Shown piece by piece: positions 10,801-18,300 of a DNA stretch of 64,000 nt (position 1 is its first letter; the number at the start of each line of letters is the position of its first letter). This DNA is from Flavobacteriales bacterium (GTDB lineage Bacteria; Bacteroidota; Bacteroidia; Flavobacteriales_F; PHOS-HE28): NCBI GenBank assembly GCA_016712535.1, contig JADJQW010000004.1, positions 62,001 to 126,000 on the forward strand, given 5' to 3'. The notes under the pieces were generated by a model that was not told the DNA's origin, searched no databases, and saw only the letters and a program-made list of their open reading frames with translations. The translations under genes were made by a program, and so were the position numbers.

Positions 10801-11213
10801 ACTGGCAGCCCGATTCCCTGCTGAACAACGGCAGCACCGCCGACCCGATCGCTGATACGCAGGAGACCACCTGGTTCACCGTGCTGGTCACCGCTCCCAA
10901 TGGTTGCGTCGCCCTCGACTCTGTTCTGGTCACAGTGGTGCCCGAAGTGGTGATCACCAACGGCTTCACGCCGAACGGCGATGGCTGGAACGACGCCTGG
11001 GTGATCGATTACATCAACCTCTTCCCGGAGTGCGAGGTGGAGATCTACAACCGCTGGGGCGACATGCTCTTCCGCAGCGTAGGCTACAAGACGCCGTGGG
11101 ATGGCCGCTATTCGGGCGGTTTCGTTCCGGTCGGCACCTACTACTACGTGATCAAGCTCAACGACCCGCGCTTCCCTGAGCCCTATACCGGTCCGCTCAC
11201 CGTGATCCGCTGA
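1890..11213 (+). CDS. Giant SprB-repeat surface adhesin, T9SS type B-sorted (3107 aa)
   Basis: A signal peptide (residues 1-24, ending TAGTALSQ) is followed by a Bacteroidota surface-protein start (FWVGGSGAWSDAAHWS). From about residue 270 to 2840 I count 33 SprB-type modules of about 75-80 aa, each following a pattern like SCxGxCDGTATVxxxGG, then Y-x-W-x-P, then GQGTPNxTxLCAGxYTVxVTDANGC. Two PKD-like modules (ADAGPDQ) follow, then a CHU_C domain (NGFTPNGDGWNDAWVIDY, IYNRWGDMLF). The two-Cys framework of each module suggests one disulfide per module. It sits 13 nt after one PorP/SprF gene and 4 nt before another, like sprB-sprF of gliding flavobacteria. A role in adhesion or gliding is inferred from architecture. 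A four-module higher-order duplication is annotated separately. Confidence 0.9.
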   Translation: MRTHYRHLLIAALLLLTAGTALSQRRTLFWVGGSGAWSDAAHWSLTEHGPGGAGIPGTIDDAVLRMKGEDVVRLEGNARCNNLRVDAREGFARFTGAPGNELRVHGDFVLSGSVHWAFDGTVRLSGDGEGKVIDARAIPLRGQLRFDGGGSWSIVSDLHLTDGDITWRAGTVHAAGALVRARTLCSEGRGAKRLMAGRSVIQLAQAPEPGVIDRVVEQQQAVITVGNAPISADLAIPPAGNDRDVVVCATGGGQTPFVATTSATTSYNGFNISCRGECDATITVNVTGGVGPFTYSWLFGGPNTQTWIGACGGPQIVVVTDEGQGVSCGVPINVTEPNPLGVIFFGAGSPPACADVCNGSRTALAIGGVAPHSYNWNNGAGTGSSFNQLCAGVNTLVITDANLCTFDTTFTFDLQPITPNLTFTDVTCNGVCDGTASVNPTGGTPAISVTWAPPPGAGQGTNNATGLCAGPYSVLLVDANGCDTTINFIINEPPPIVPNPAQTDASCFGICDGTATVNPSGGIGPYSYSWVPPPGGGQSTNAATGLCEGSYTVTITDQATNCITTQDFTIAAPPAIDVQGTLTPASCSDACDGEISLIISGVLPPFTITWSPNVSGQGTPNATALCPGDYSVTVATPNGCDTTLTFNVPSPPPLNAQLTPVDASCAGVCDGEASVTVSGGTAGYTYLWAPNVTGQGTPNVTGLCAGSYTLLVSDANGCDTLIAFTINEPPPIVVVPTQTDVTCGSSCDGTASVAVSGGAPGYTYLWTPNVTGQGTPNATDLCAGPYSVLITDANGCTITQAFTILDAVPLEVSLQVLPASCPDACDGSAGVIVTGGVGPYTYDWQPPPTGQGTPNVTGLCAQAYTLLITDAVGCDTLIAFTVPAPPPISVTSTVTDPSCSGDCNGSISVQASGGNGAFTYAWAPNVTGQGTPDATALCAGDYQVTITSGGCDTTLTFTLTDPPQIDAVLSTTDASCAGECDGTASVTVSGGNTPYSFVWAPNVIGQGTPDAIDLCPGNYTVLVSDALGCDTLIAFTIIEPPPLAVDLVTTPASCGGACDGTATASVSGGAGPYQYDWQAPPGAGQGTPNATDYCPGAYTLTVTDANGCTLVTPFAISTPSGIDAQFSTTPTSCGNDCDGTATVNATGGIEPYTWLWDPVPGGGQGTPNVTGLCQGIYTLQITDAAQCDTVLFINITGPTPIEPNASQTDEDCNGPCNGTATVNPIGGSGTYTFVWSPPPPAGQSTNSVSQLCPGIWSVTIDDGIGCDTTVVFDILPKVPIDNNVAWSDATCPNACDGTAQVFPTGGIPPYSYVWSPNPPVGQGTEAVSGLCLGLWSVTVIDAVGCEASTPFFVGAPPPFSAGLVVLPESCAGACTGSATVTPTGGSGSISISWSPPPGGGQGTTTATGLCAGITYSVTLIDSIGCDSTFTFTVDPFAPIEPNSSSTPVSCAGACDGTATVGPTGGTAPYTYMWMPGMQDTPQVTDLCEGVYTVTITDANNCSTDAQVIITGPPAIDANATVTPISCNGQCDASIVLNTAGGTGNYTYTWAPIPPNGQGQSSATNLCSGTWDVVITDDSGCSVPFSFDLTEPDALTLSVASTTSECQVCIGTATATVGGGTDPLSVEWYSAGGSLVGAGTSITDLCAGVYTVVVTDANGCTLQQAVPITDSAGEDITANDGSTSCPNTCDGGVSVDFVCADAPCAIAWFDAQGNDLNQNGNSLSNLCPGDYLVQVTNASGCVSVDTATVVAPAPTELLISSTPVSCAGDCDGTATVGVNGGTPPFTWTWSPEPGGGQGTPLATGLCAGVYTVLIIDDGGCDTTAQVLITEPLPIAIDAVVTGITCAGDCNGSIALTITGGTQAYTVVWNPVPPNGQGVLTATDLCAGQYTATVTDANGCTSIASYDVIEPQPLLVSVSTTPSTCPDCDGQATATITGGTAPYAVNWFLGGALVGTGESISNLCGGLYTVEVTDDNGCAVSQVVQVSDSNAEALTPVNGQTTCGNSCDGSVSVSFVCTTPPCNLVWFDAGGNVIAVNEGMVDSLCVGVYTAQVTNGSGCVSFTDAEVVPSQTIVPNLSSTPVSCAGACDGTATVGPTGGIEPYTFIWSPGGQSTPQVTGLCAGVYEVLIADSTGCDTTVQVLITEPQPLDATATVEDALCTGDCNGSISVIVTGGTQPYIYAWSPNANGQGTPTITDLCPGTYTLTVTDANGCSLTLDYTVNEPQPLQATVSTTLSECGLCNGTASVAITGGTPLYFITWMSGASIIGTGDTITDLCAGFYDAIITDANGCSITELVAISDADGEQLTMTDGITSCPGDCDGVVSVDYACSQPPCTTAWFDADGNDLNEPGNTLSNLCAGLYLVQVTNGIGCITIDTAFVTEPDPIVANLSTTPAICAGFCDGTATVGPSGGQGPYEILWQPSGEITPTITGLCAGQISVTITDAAGCSITQDVLILEPQPLSLTDTITPITCNGACDGSITVVATGGIQPYAYLWSPTPPGDPTQPGITGLCAGDWTVTVTDANGCTLSETFTLVDPPVLDAQVITTDNLCFGDCEGTAGATINGGVAPYAIAWADASGNIIASDTLDVSSLCAGDYTLTVADANGCVLSVPFTITQGDAIEANLLWTNETCFGPCDGTASITPSGGAEPYAIDWRDPDGNLIAQDVTDVSGLCAGTNTVTITDALGCDTTYAFTVLPYTTITDNATVTNVQCNGDCDGSIVLNANGGIGAYTYTWDPVPPNGQGSASATALCPGTYTVTITDGAGCSQAFSYAITEPPVLNVAVDQVVDASCATASDGAITVTASGGTPGYTFSWSGPGGFNSSDEDISNLAPGSYTLTLTDDNGCAFTITVDVGALATVIADAGPDQTECSGVGVTLDGTNSTGAVTYAWFDDQGELISGSPVLDLGGLAPGTYTFTLTVSDGPCSDSDQVTVTILDLPIADAGPDQVIFLSETAQLGGAPTGPAGSTFNWQPDSLLNNGSTADPIADTQETTWFTVLVTAPNGCVALDSVLVTVVPEVVITNGFTPNGDGWNDAWVIDYINLFPECEVEIYNRWGDMLFRSVGYKTPWDGRYSGGFVPVGTYYYVIKLNDPRFPEPYTGPLTVIR
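6231..9065 (+). repeat. Higher-order repeat: three copies of a four-module SprB block (period 939-951 bp)
   Basis: Equivalent VSCAG-type modules begin at 6231, 7176, 8127 and 9066, giving periods of 945, 951 and 939 bp, all whole codons. Each block runs A-B-C-D. A is VSCAGxCDGTATVG. B is xxC(N/A/T)GxC(D/N)xSI. C has a shortened Cys spacing (SECQVC, STCPDC, SECGLC). D has two extra cysteines and a Trp-Phe-Asp-Ala motif (VDFVCADAPCAIAWFDA, VSFVCTTPPCNLVWFDA, VDYACSQPPCTTAWFDA). A partial fourth block continues past 9066. The adjacent modules 4-15 show no such order. Confidence 0.85.
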
Positions 11214-11217
11214 CGCC

Positions 11218-12135
11218 ATGAAGAACCTCCGCCTCCTGATTCCGATCGCCGCGGTGCTCATGGCCGCGATGCCCATGCATGCGCAGCAGCTGCCGCAGCT
11301 CACGCAGTACATGCACAACGACTACATATTCAATCAGGCCGTGGCCGGAAGCCGCGCGGCCTTCGAGCTGCGCAGCGGCCACCGTTACCAGTGGGTGGGC
11401 GTGCAGGATGCGCCGCGCACCTTCACCCTGAGCGGGCACTCTGCCATCGGCAAGCGCATGGGGGTGGGCGGCTACCTCTACACCGATCATGTGGGCCCCA
11501 CGCGGCGCACGGGGTTCCAGCTCAGTTATGCTTACCATCTCCCCATCACGGAGGACCTCAAGCTCGGCTTCGGCCTTGGCTTCGGCATGCTGCAATTCCT
11601 GATCGATGGCAGCAAGATCACCTTCCACGACCAAGGCGATCCGATCCTCGATGATCAGTTGCGCGGCGAAGTGAAACCCGACGCCACCTTTTCCTTCCTC
11701 CTGCACCACGAGCGCTTCTGGTTGGGCGCTGCTGCTCCGCAATTGCTCAACAACGAGGTGGTTTTCCTTCACGAGAACACCGGTACGCTCAGCCGCATGG
11801 AACGGCACTACTATGCCATGGGGGGGTATCGGCTGCCAGTTGGAGAGGACCTCCGGATTGAGCCGAGCTTCATGCTGAAGTACGTTTCGCCGGTGCCCAT
11901 GAAGCTCGATGTGAACCTTACCGCCCGCTACAAGGAGGCCGTTTGGATAGGAGCCGGATACCGCACCAACGATGCTTGGTGCGCGATGATCGGCTACTGG
12001 CACAAGAAGCAATTCCAGTTCGGCTACAGCTACGATGTGATCACCAGCAACCTGCGCAACTACAGCACGGGCACGCACGAGGTGACCCTAGCGGTGACCA
12101 TCCGGAAGCAAGCAGCAGCCCTGCATGCAGAGTAA
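11218..12135 (+). CDS. PorP/SprF family type IX secretion membrane protein
   Basis: This 305-aa protein has a signal peptide ending MAAMPMHAQQ and the family motif LTQYMHNDYIFNQAVAGS, then YQWVGVQDAPRTF and DHVGPTRRTGFQLSYAY. The C-terminus (FGYSYDVITSNLRNYSTGTH) matches the usual PorP/SprF barrel closing strands. It starts 4 nt after the stop of the giant SprB-repeat gene, the same order as sprB-sprF, so it is the likely secretion partner of that adhesin. An operon with the upstream genes is likely. It is followed by 193 nt of gene-free DNA before the next adhesin, where a new transcript may start. Confidence 0.9.
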   Translation: MKNLRLLIPIAAVLMAAMPMHAQQLPQLTQYMHNDYIFNQAVAGSRAAFELRSGHRYQWVGVQDAPRTFTLSGHSAIGKRMGVGGYLYTDHVGPTRRTGFQLSYAYHLPITEDLKLGFGLGFGMLQFLIDGSKITFHDQGDPILDDQLRGEVKPDATFSFLLHHERFWLGAAAPQLLNNEVVFLHENTGTLSRMERHYYAMGGYRLPVGEDLRIEPSFMLKYVSPVPMKLDVNLTARYKEAVWIGAGYRTNDAWCAMIGYWHKKQFQFGYSYDVITSNLRNYSTGTHEVTLAVTIRKQAAALHAE

Positions 12136-12312
12136 CCGGAAGCACTCGGCGGCGTCTAGACGCGAGCGAGTACCAGATCGATTCGTCGATAGCCTGCGCC
12201 CCATGGTCGATATGCCTTAGAGCGACGCGCCTTTGCTTGACCCTGTCGGGCTATACTGCCGTACTTTGCGGCCCCTTTTCGCGAAACGGCTGGGCACTCC
12301 TTTGGGCACCTC

Positions 12313-12320
12313 TATCTTCC
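12313..12320 (+). promoter_or_regulatory. Candidate -7 box (TATCTTCC) before the 2839-aa adhesin gene
   Basis: TATCTTCC lies 8 nt before the chosen ATG at 12329 and matches the TAnnTTCG box seen elsewhere in the window at all but its last base. A second candidate, TACTTTGC, lies at 12262-12269 with a TTTG at 12232-12235, but its spacing is too long for the usual 19-20 nt. The remainder of the 12136-12328 gap shows nothing recognisable. Confidence 0.3.
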
Positions 12321-12328
12321 TATCCGGC

Positions 12329-15300
12329 ATGACCGCGCGCCTGATGCTCCTAGCCATGCTGCTCTTTGGGGCCATGGGCGCCTCAAGCCAGGTGTGCATC
12401 GCGGATCAGGACCAGCAATTCGATTCTTGCACAGGTGAGTTCTACGATTCGGGCGGCGGCGGCGGTAACTACGGCAACAACGAAGACGTGACCGTGACCA
12501 TCTGCCCGGCCGGTGGCGCGGGCTCCGGTCCATTCACCTCCGTCCGGTTCATCTCGTGGAATGTGGCAGGCGGTCCGCCTCCGGGAGATCAGCTCGAGGT
12601 CTTCGATGGCGTGGGCATCGCTGGCCTTTTGCTGAATACGGGCACCAGCGCGAATTCACTCGCCGGCCTCACCTTCACCAGCGCCGATGCCTCGGGCTGC
12701 CTCACCTTCCGTTGGCGCAGCGACATCGGCGGAACGGCAACGGGCTGGTTCGCGCGCATCGTCACCACGCCATGGCCAGGCACCAACGGCAATAGCACCG
12801 TTTGCTCGAACGGCGCGAATGTGAATCTCTTCAGCCTGCTCGGAAACACGCCTGATCCCGGCGGGACATGGACCGCCCCTGGCGGTGCGCCGCATAGCGG
12901 AACCTTCGTTCCGGGCACCGATCCCGGCGGCGTTTACACCTACACGCATCCGGGCGTCGCCCCTTGTCCGGATGCCAGCGCCACGGTGTCCATGACCAAG
13001 GTGCTTGCGCCGAATGCGGGCACGAATGGAACGGCCACCTTCTGTGCGACCGGTACTTCAGCTGCGCTGATCAATTTCCTCAGCGGATCGCCCGATCCCG
13101 GCGGAACCTGGTCCGGTCCGGGCGGAGCGCATAGCGGCACATTCAACCCGGCTTCTGATCCAGCAGGCACGTACACCTATACGGTCACTGGCACCTCGCC
13201 TTGCGCAAGTGCCTCAGCCTCGGTGATCGTCACGGTGAACACGCCGGCCAATGCGGGCACCAGCGGCAGCATCAGTGTCTGCAGCAACGATGCTGCATTC
13301 CAGCTGTTCAGCGTGCTCGGCGGCGGTCCTCAGCCCACTGGTGCCTGGACCGGTCCAGGCGGTGGGCCTGTAGTGGGCACCTATACCCCTGGCACTTCAA
13401 CGCCCGGTGTGTACACCTATACGGTGCCCGGTGCGCCGCCTTGTCCATCGGCCGTGAGCACAGTAACGGTGCTGCAGACCACTGCGCCCAATGCCGGCCA
13501 ATCGCGCAGCATAACGGTATGCAGCGACGATGCGCCTTTCAGCATGGTAGCGCAATTACTCGGAACGCCCGACGGCGGTGGGAGCTGGGTGGGTCCGGGA
13601 GGCGCTCATGGAGATCAGTTCAATCCGGCGAATGACCTTGCTGGGGCGTACGTGTACACTGCGGCTGGCGCTGGACCGTGCGCCAATGCTTCAGCGACGC
13701 TCACGATCACGGTGAACCAGCGGCCGAATGCGGGAACCAATGGCAGCATCACGCTTTGCTCCACAGATGGCGTCTTCAACCTTTTCACGGCCTTGGGCGG
13801 CAGCCCGAACGTAGGTGGCTCCTGGCGGGACCCAATGAACAACCCGCATTCAGGCAGCTTCACCCCGGGCAGCAGTTTGCCTGGCCTCTATAGTTACACG
13901 GTCACGAGCCTGCCGCCGTGCGCACCAAGCACCGCAACGGTGAACGTGTCGGTGAACACCGCGCCGAACGCGGGGAATGGCTCCAGCATCACGCTCTGCT
14001 CGAACGATCCTGATGTGAACCTCTTCGCGCTGCTCTCGGGAAATCCGGATGGAGGCGGCTCGTGGACCGGACCAGGCGGTACGCACAACGGCACCTTCGA
14101 CCCTGCTGGCGACCTGCCGGGCGCGTACACATACACCGTGCTCGGTCTGGCGCCTTGCGCGAATGCCGCAGCAACGATCACGGTGAACGTGAATCCGGCG
14201 CCCAACGCGGGCACGAATGGCAGCATCGCCGTTTGCGGCAACGATGCTTCGTTCAGCCTCTTCGGCGTGCTCGGCGGCTCGCCTGACGCCACCGGCACGT
14301 GGACCGCGCCGGGCGGTGGAGCCATTGGTGGGACCTTCGATCCCGCAACGAGCGCGCCGGGCGTTTACACTTATACCGTTACCGGCCTGGCGCCATGCGT
14401 ACCCGCAACAGCCACCGTCACCGTGAACGTGGTTGCCCCGCCGGTTCCCGGAACCAACGGGAGCATAACGGTGTGCAGCAGCGACGCAGCCGTTGATCTA
14501 TTCGGCCTGCTTGGTGGCGATCCGCAAACCGGCGGCACATGGACAGCTCCCGGAGGTGGCGCGCATAACGGCATCTATCAGCCAGGCGCGCAAGCGGGCG
14601 GCAACTACACGTACACCGTGCAGGGCGACAGCCCATGCGGTCCCTTGAGTGCCGTCGTGCAGGTGAACCGTGTGATCGCGCCCAATGCCGGCGTGAATGG
14701 GACCATCACCGTGTGCAGCACGAATGCGCCCTTCGGAATGTTGGGCGCGCTCGGCGGTAATCCGAATGGCACGGGCTTCTGGCTCGATGCCGCGAACCAG
14801 CCTGTCTCCGGCACATTCACGCCAGGCACCACTTCGCCGGGCACCTACAAGTACGTAGTGCTCGCCACGTCGCCATGCGTGAACGACACCGGCTTCGTAA
14901 CGGTGAACGTGAACCAAGCGCCCAATGCAGGAACCAACGCTTCAACGGTGGTCTGCAGCAACGATGCGCCTTTCGAGCTGATCGATGTGCTCGGCGGGAA
15001 TCCGGATGCCGGTGGCAGTTGGACGCGTCCGAACGGCACCGCGCACAGCGGCACATTCACCCCCGGGCAGAGCTCACCTGGCGGCTACACCTATACGGTG
15101 TCGGGCCAGACCCCATGCTTGGCGGCAAGCGCCGTGGTGACGGTGAGCGTGACCACCGCGCCGAACCCCGGCACTGGCGGATCACTCATACGCTGCAGCA
15201 ACCAAGGGGAGGTGAACCTCTTCTTGCAACTCGGTGGCACTCCGAACAACGGTGGAACATGGAGCGGGCCGGGCGGTGCGCATTCGGGTTTCTTGGATCC

Positions 15301-18300
15301 CGCGACCGATGCTTCGGGTGACTACGTGTACACCGTTCAGGGCACCGCGCCCTGCACCGATGCCACCTCAACAATAAACGTCACGGTCAACCCTGCGCCC
15401 AACGCAGGCGGCGATGGCAGCATCACGGTTTGCCAAGGCACGGCGAGCGTGGATCTGTTCACCGTGCTCACGGGCACCTTCGATCTGAATGGATCGTGGA
15501 CCGAACAGGGTGCTCCCACGGGCCAGCTCAGCGGCAACTTCTTCAATTGTGGAAGCCTGCCGCCGGGCACCTACGAGTTCCGATATGACGTGCCGGGAAT
15601 CGGCAGTTGCGCTGCCGACCATGCGCATGTGGATGTGATCATCGTGGCCCTGCTCGATGCGGGCACCAACGGCACGCTGCCCGCGTGCAGCAGCAACAGC
15701 TCGGTGATCCTATTCAATGGCTTGGGCGGCAATCCGCAGCCGGGTGGGCAATGGATTGATCTCAACTCGACTGGGGCGCTGGATGGACAGGTTTTCAACG
15801 CCACGCTCGTTGCAGCCCCGGGCAGCTACCAGTTCCGTTACCGTCTCACAGGCGCTCTGAGCTGTACCGCTGATTCAGCAACGGTGACTGTGAGCGTGAC
15901 TGCGGCCCAGAATCCGGGATGCAATGGCACGGCGGTGTTCTGCAGCACGGTGCAATCGGCCCAGGGGCTCTTCGCCTACCTCGGCTGCAATCCGCAGGTC
16001 GGCGGTCAATGGAAGCGAAACAGCCCCAACGGCGCGCCGTTCAGCGGCTCTTACGTCCCATCGATGGATGATCCCGGAACGTTCTTCTACGTTTTCAACC
16101 AAGGCCCGCCTTGCACCACGGTGTTCGCGTCGGTGACTGTGACCGAGGAGGATGGTCCAGTGGCGGGCGAGCCCAACTCCGTGCAATTGTGCAGCAGCGA
16201 TCCGGCCTTCAACATGACGGCCGCGCTCAATGGGACCCCTGATGCTGGCGGGCAATGGTTCTTCAACAACCAACCGCACGGATCGACCTTCACGCCGGGG
16301 CTCGATGCGCAGGGCGTCTATGAGTACAGGGTCGCGGGCACGCCGCCCTGCACCTTGGTCTCTGCATCTCTCACGGTAAGCGTGACCACAACCGCGAATG
16401 CAGGTTGCAACGCATCCGTGAGCACCTGCACTAACTCTCCGCCCTTCCTGCTCTACTCCGGCCTGACCTGCAATCCGGACAACAACGGCTTCTGGCTCGC
16501 ACCTGGTTTGGTGCCTCACCCTTCTGGGATCTTCACCCCCGGATCGAGCGCGCCCGGGGATTATCTGTATGTCGTTACGGGCGATGCACCTTGCTCGAAC
16601 GACACCGCCCTCGTGAGTGTTTTCGTGGACCCTGCGCCGAACGCAGGTTGCCCAGGCCCGGCCTCACTCTGCACCGGAGGCCCCACAGTGAATCTCTTCA
16701 ACTACTTGGGCTGCTCGCCCGATCCCTTCGGTACATGGGTGGGCCCTGCATCGTCAGGCAATCCGCCATTCAGTGGCTCCTTCACGCCCGGGGTGAGTGC
16801 TCCCGGCTTATACACCTACACGGTGACGAATAGCTGCGGCTCAGCATCGAGCACGGTCACCGTAGCCGTTGGCATTCCCGGCAATGCAGGCTGCAATGGC
16901 GCAGTCACGAAATGCTCCAACGACGGTGCGTTCGACATGCGCCTGTTCCTCGGATGCAATCCAGCCTTGGGCGGAACATGGCGCGGTCCATTGCCGAGCA
17001 CCGCCAGCGTGAGCCAGGTCTTCTCGCCGGGTACGAGCTTGCCAGGCACCTACGAATACGTGGTGATGGGCACGGGCAGCTGCCCGGTGGCCACTGCAAC
17101 GCTCACCGTCACCATCACGCCTTTCCGGGAGGCCGGTGCGGGAACGAGTATATCGTTGTGCGAGACGGATGGCGCCACGCCGCTCTTCCCGCTGCTTGGG
17201 CCAACCGCGATGGCCGGCGGTCAGTGGTTCTTCAATAGCGTCACGCCTCATTCGGGCACCGTGCTGCCGAGCATTGATCAGTCGGGCAATTACGTGTACC
17301 GCCATGCGGCTGCCGGTGGATGCCCGAAAGATTCGGCGGTGGTCGCAGTCACCATCCATGCCCAGCCGACTGCGGGCTGCGATTCGCTGACAACCACCTG
17401 CAGCAGCGCGCCGCCTTTCCTTCTGTTCAATCTTCTGACCTGCTCCCCGGATGCCAACGGCGCATGGTTCAACCCATCAGGCGGCACCCACACCGGGATT
17501 TTCTCGCCCGGCATCGATGTGAGCGGCGCATACAAGTACCGCGTCCCGGGCAATAACGGTTGCGGCGCCGATTCGGCCTATATAACGGTGCAGCAATTCA
17601 CTGCCGTTGATGCCGGCGGGAACGGTGTCGCCCTCGTGTGCAGCAACGCCCCGCCCATCGAGCTCTTCGATCTCCTGCAAGGCGCACCGCAGCCTGGCGG
17701 GACCTGGTATGATCCAACAGGTGCTGCGCATAGCGGCTTGGGCACCTACACGCCCGGTGTTTCGCAAGCCGGCCAGTACAAGTACAAGGTTTTCGGTACG
17801 AGCCCTTGCTCCAATGACAGTGCATTCGTGAATGTGCTGGAGAGCGCAGCTCCGGATCCCGGTATTTCCACGCTCGGCCCCTTGTGCAGCAGCCAAGGTC
17901 CGGTGGCGCTCATCGCCTTGCTGGGCGGCACACCCGATGGCAATGGCACGTGGTCGTACAACAACGATCCCATCGGCCCAGTGATCGATCCGGATACGGC
18001 CGCGCAAGGGCAATACACGTATACGGTTCCGGGTGTCTTCCCTTGCACGAGCCAGAGCGCCACGGTGGTGATCACCATAACGGATCAGGCAGTTGCAGGC
18101 GTTGGTGGTTCGATCACGGCATGCGAAGGATCAACGAGCATCGACCTGTATGATGGCCTGAGCGGCTACACGCCCGGAGGGGTCTGGAGCAACAACTGCG
18201 GCCTCGGCTTGCTCAATGGAGGGATCTTCGATGCGAGCACCTTGGTCGCCGGCCAAGGCTGCGCATTCACGTATGCGCATGCTGCCGATGGGCCTTGCCC

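Noticed and set aside
12233..12328. TTG start 96 nt upstream of the 2839-aa adhesin
   Set aside because: It would place about 32 residues ahead of a well-formed signal peptide and overlaps the likely promoter zone.
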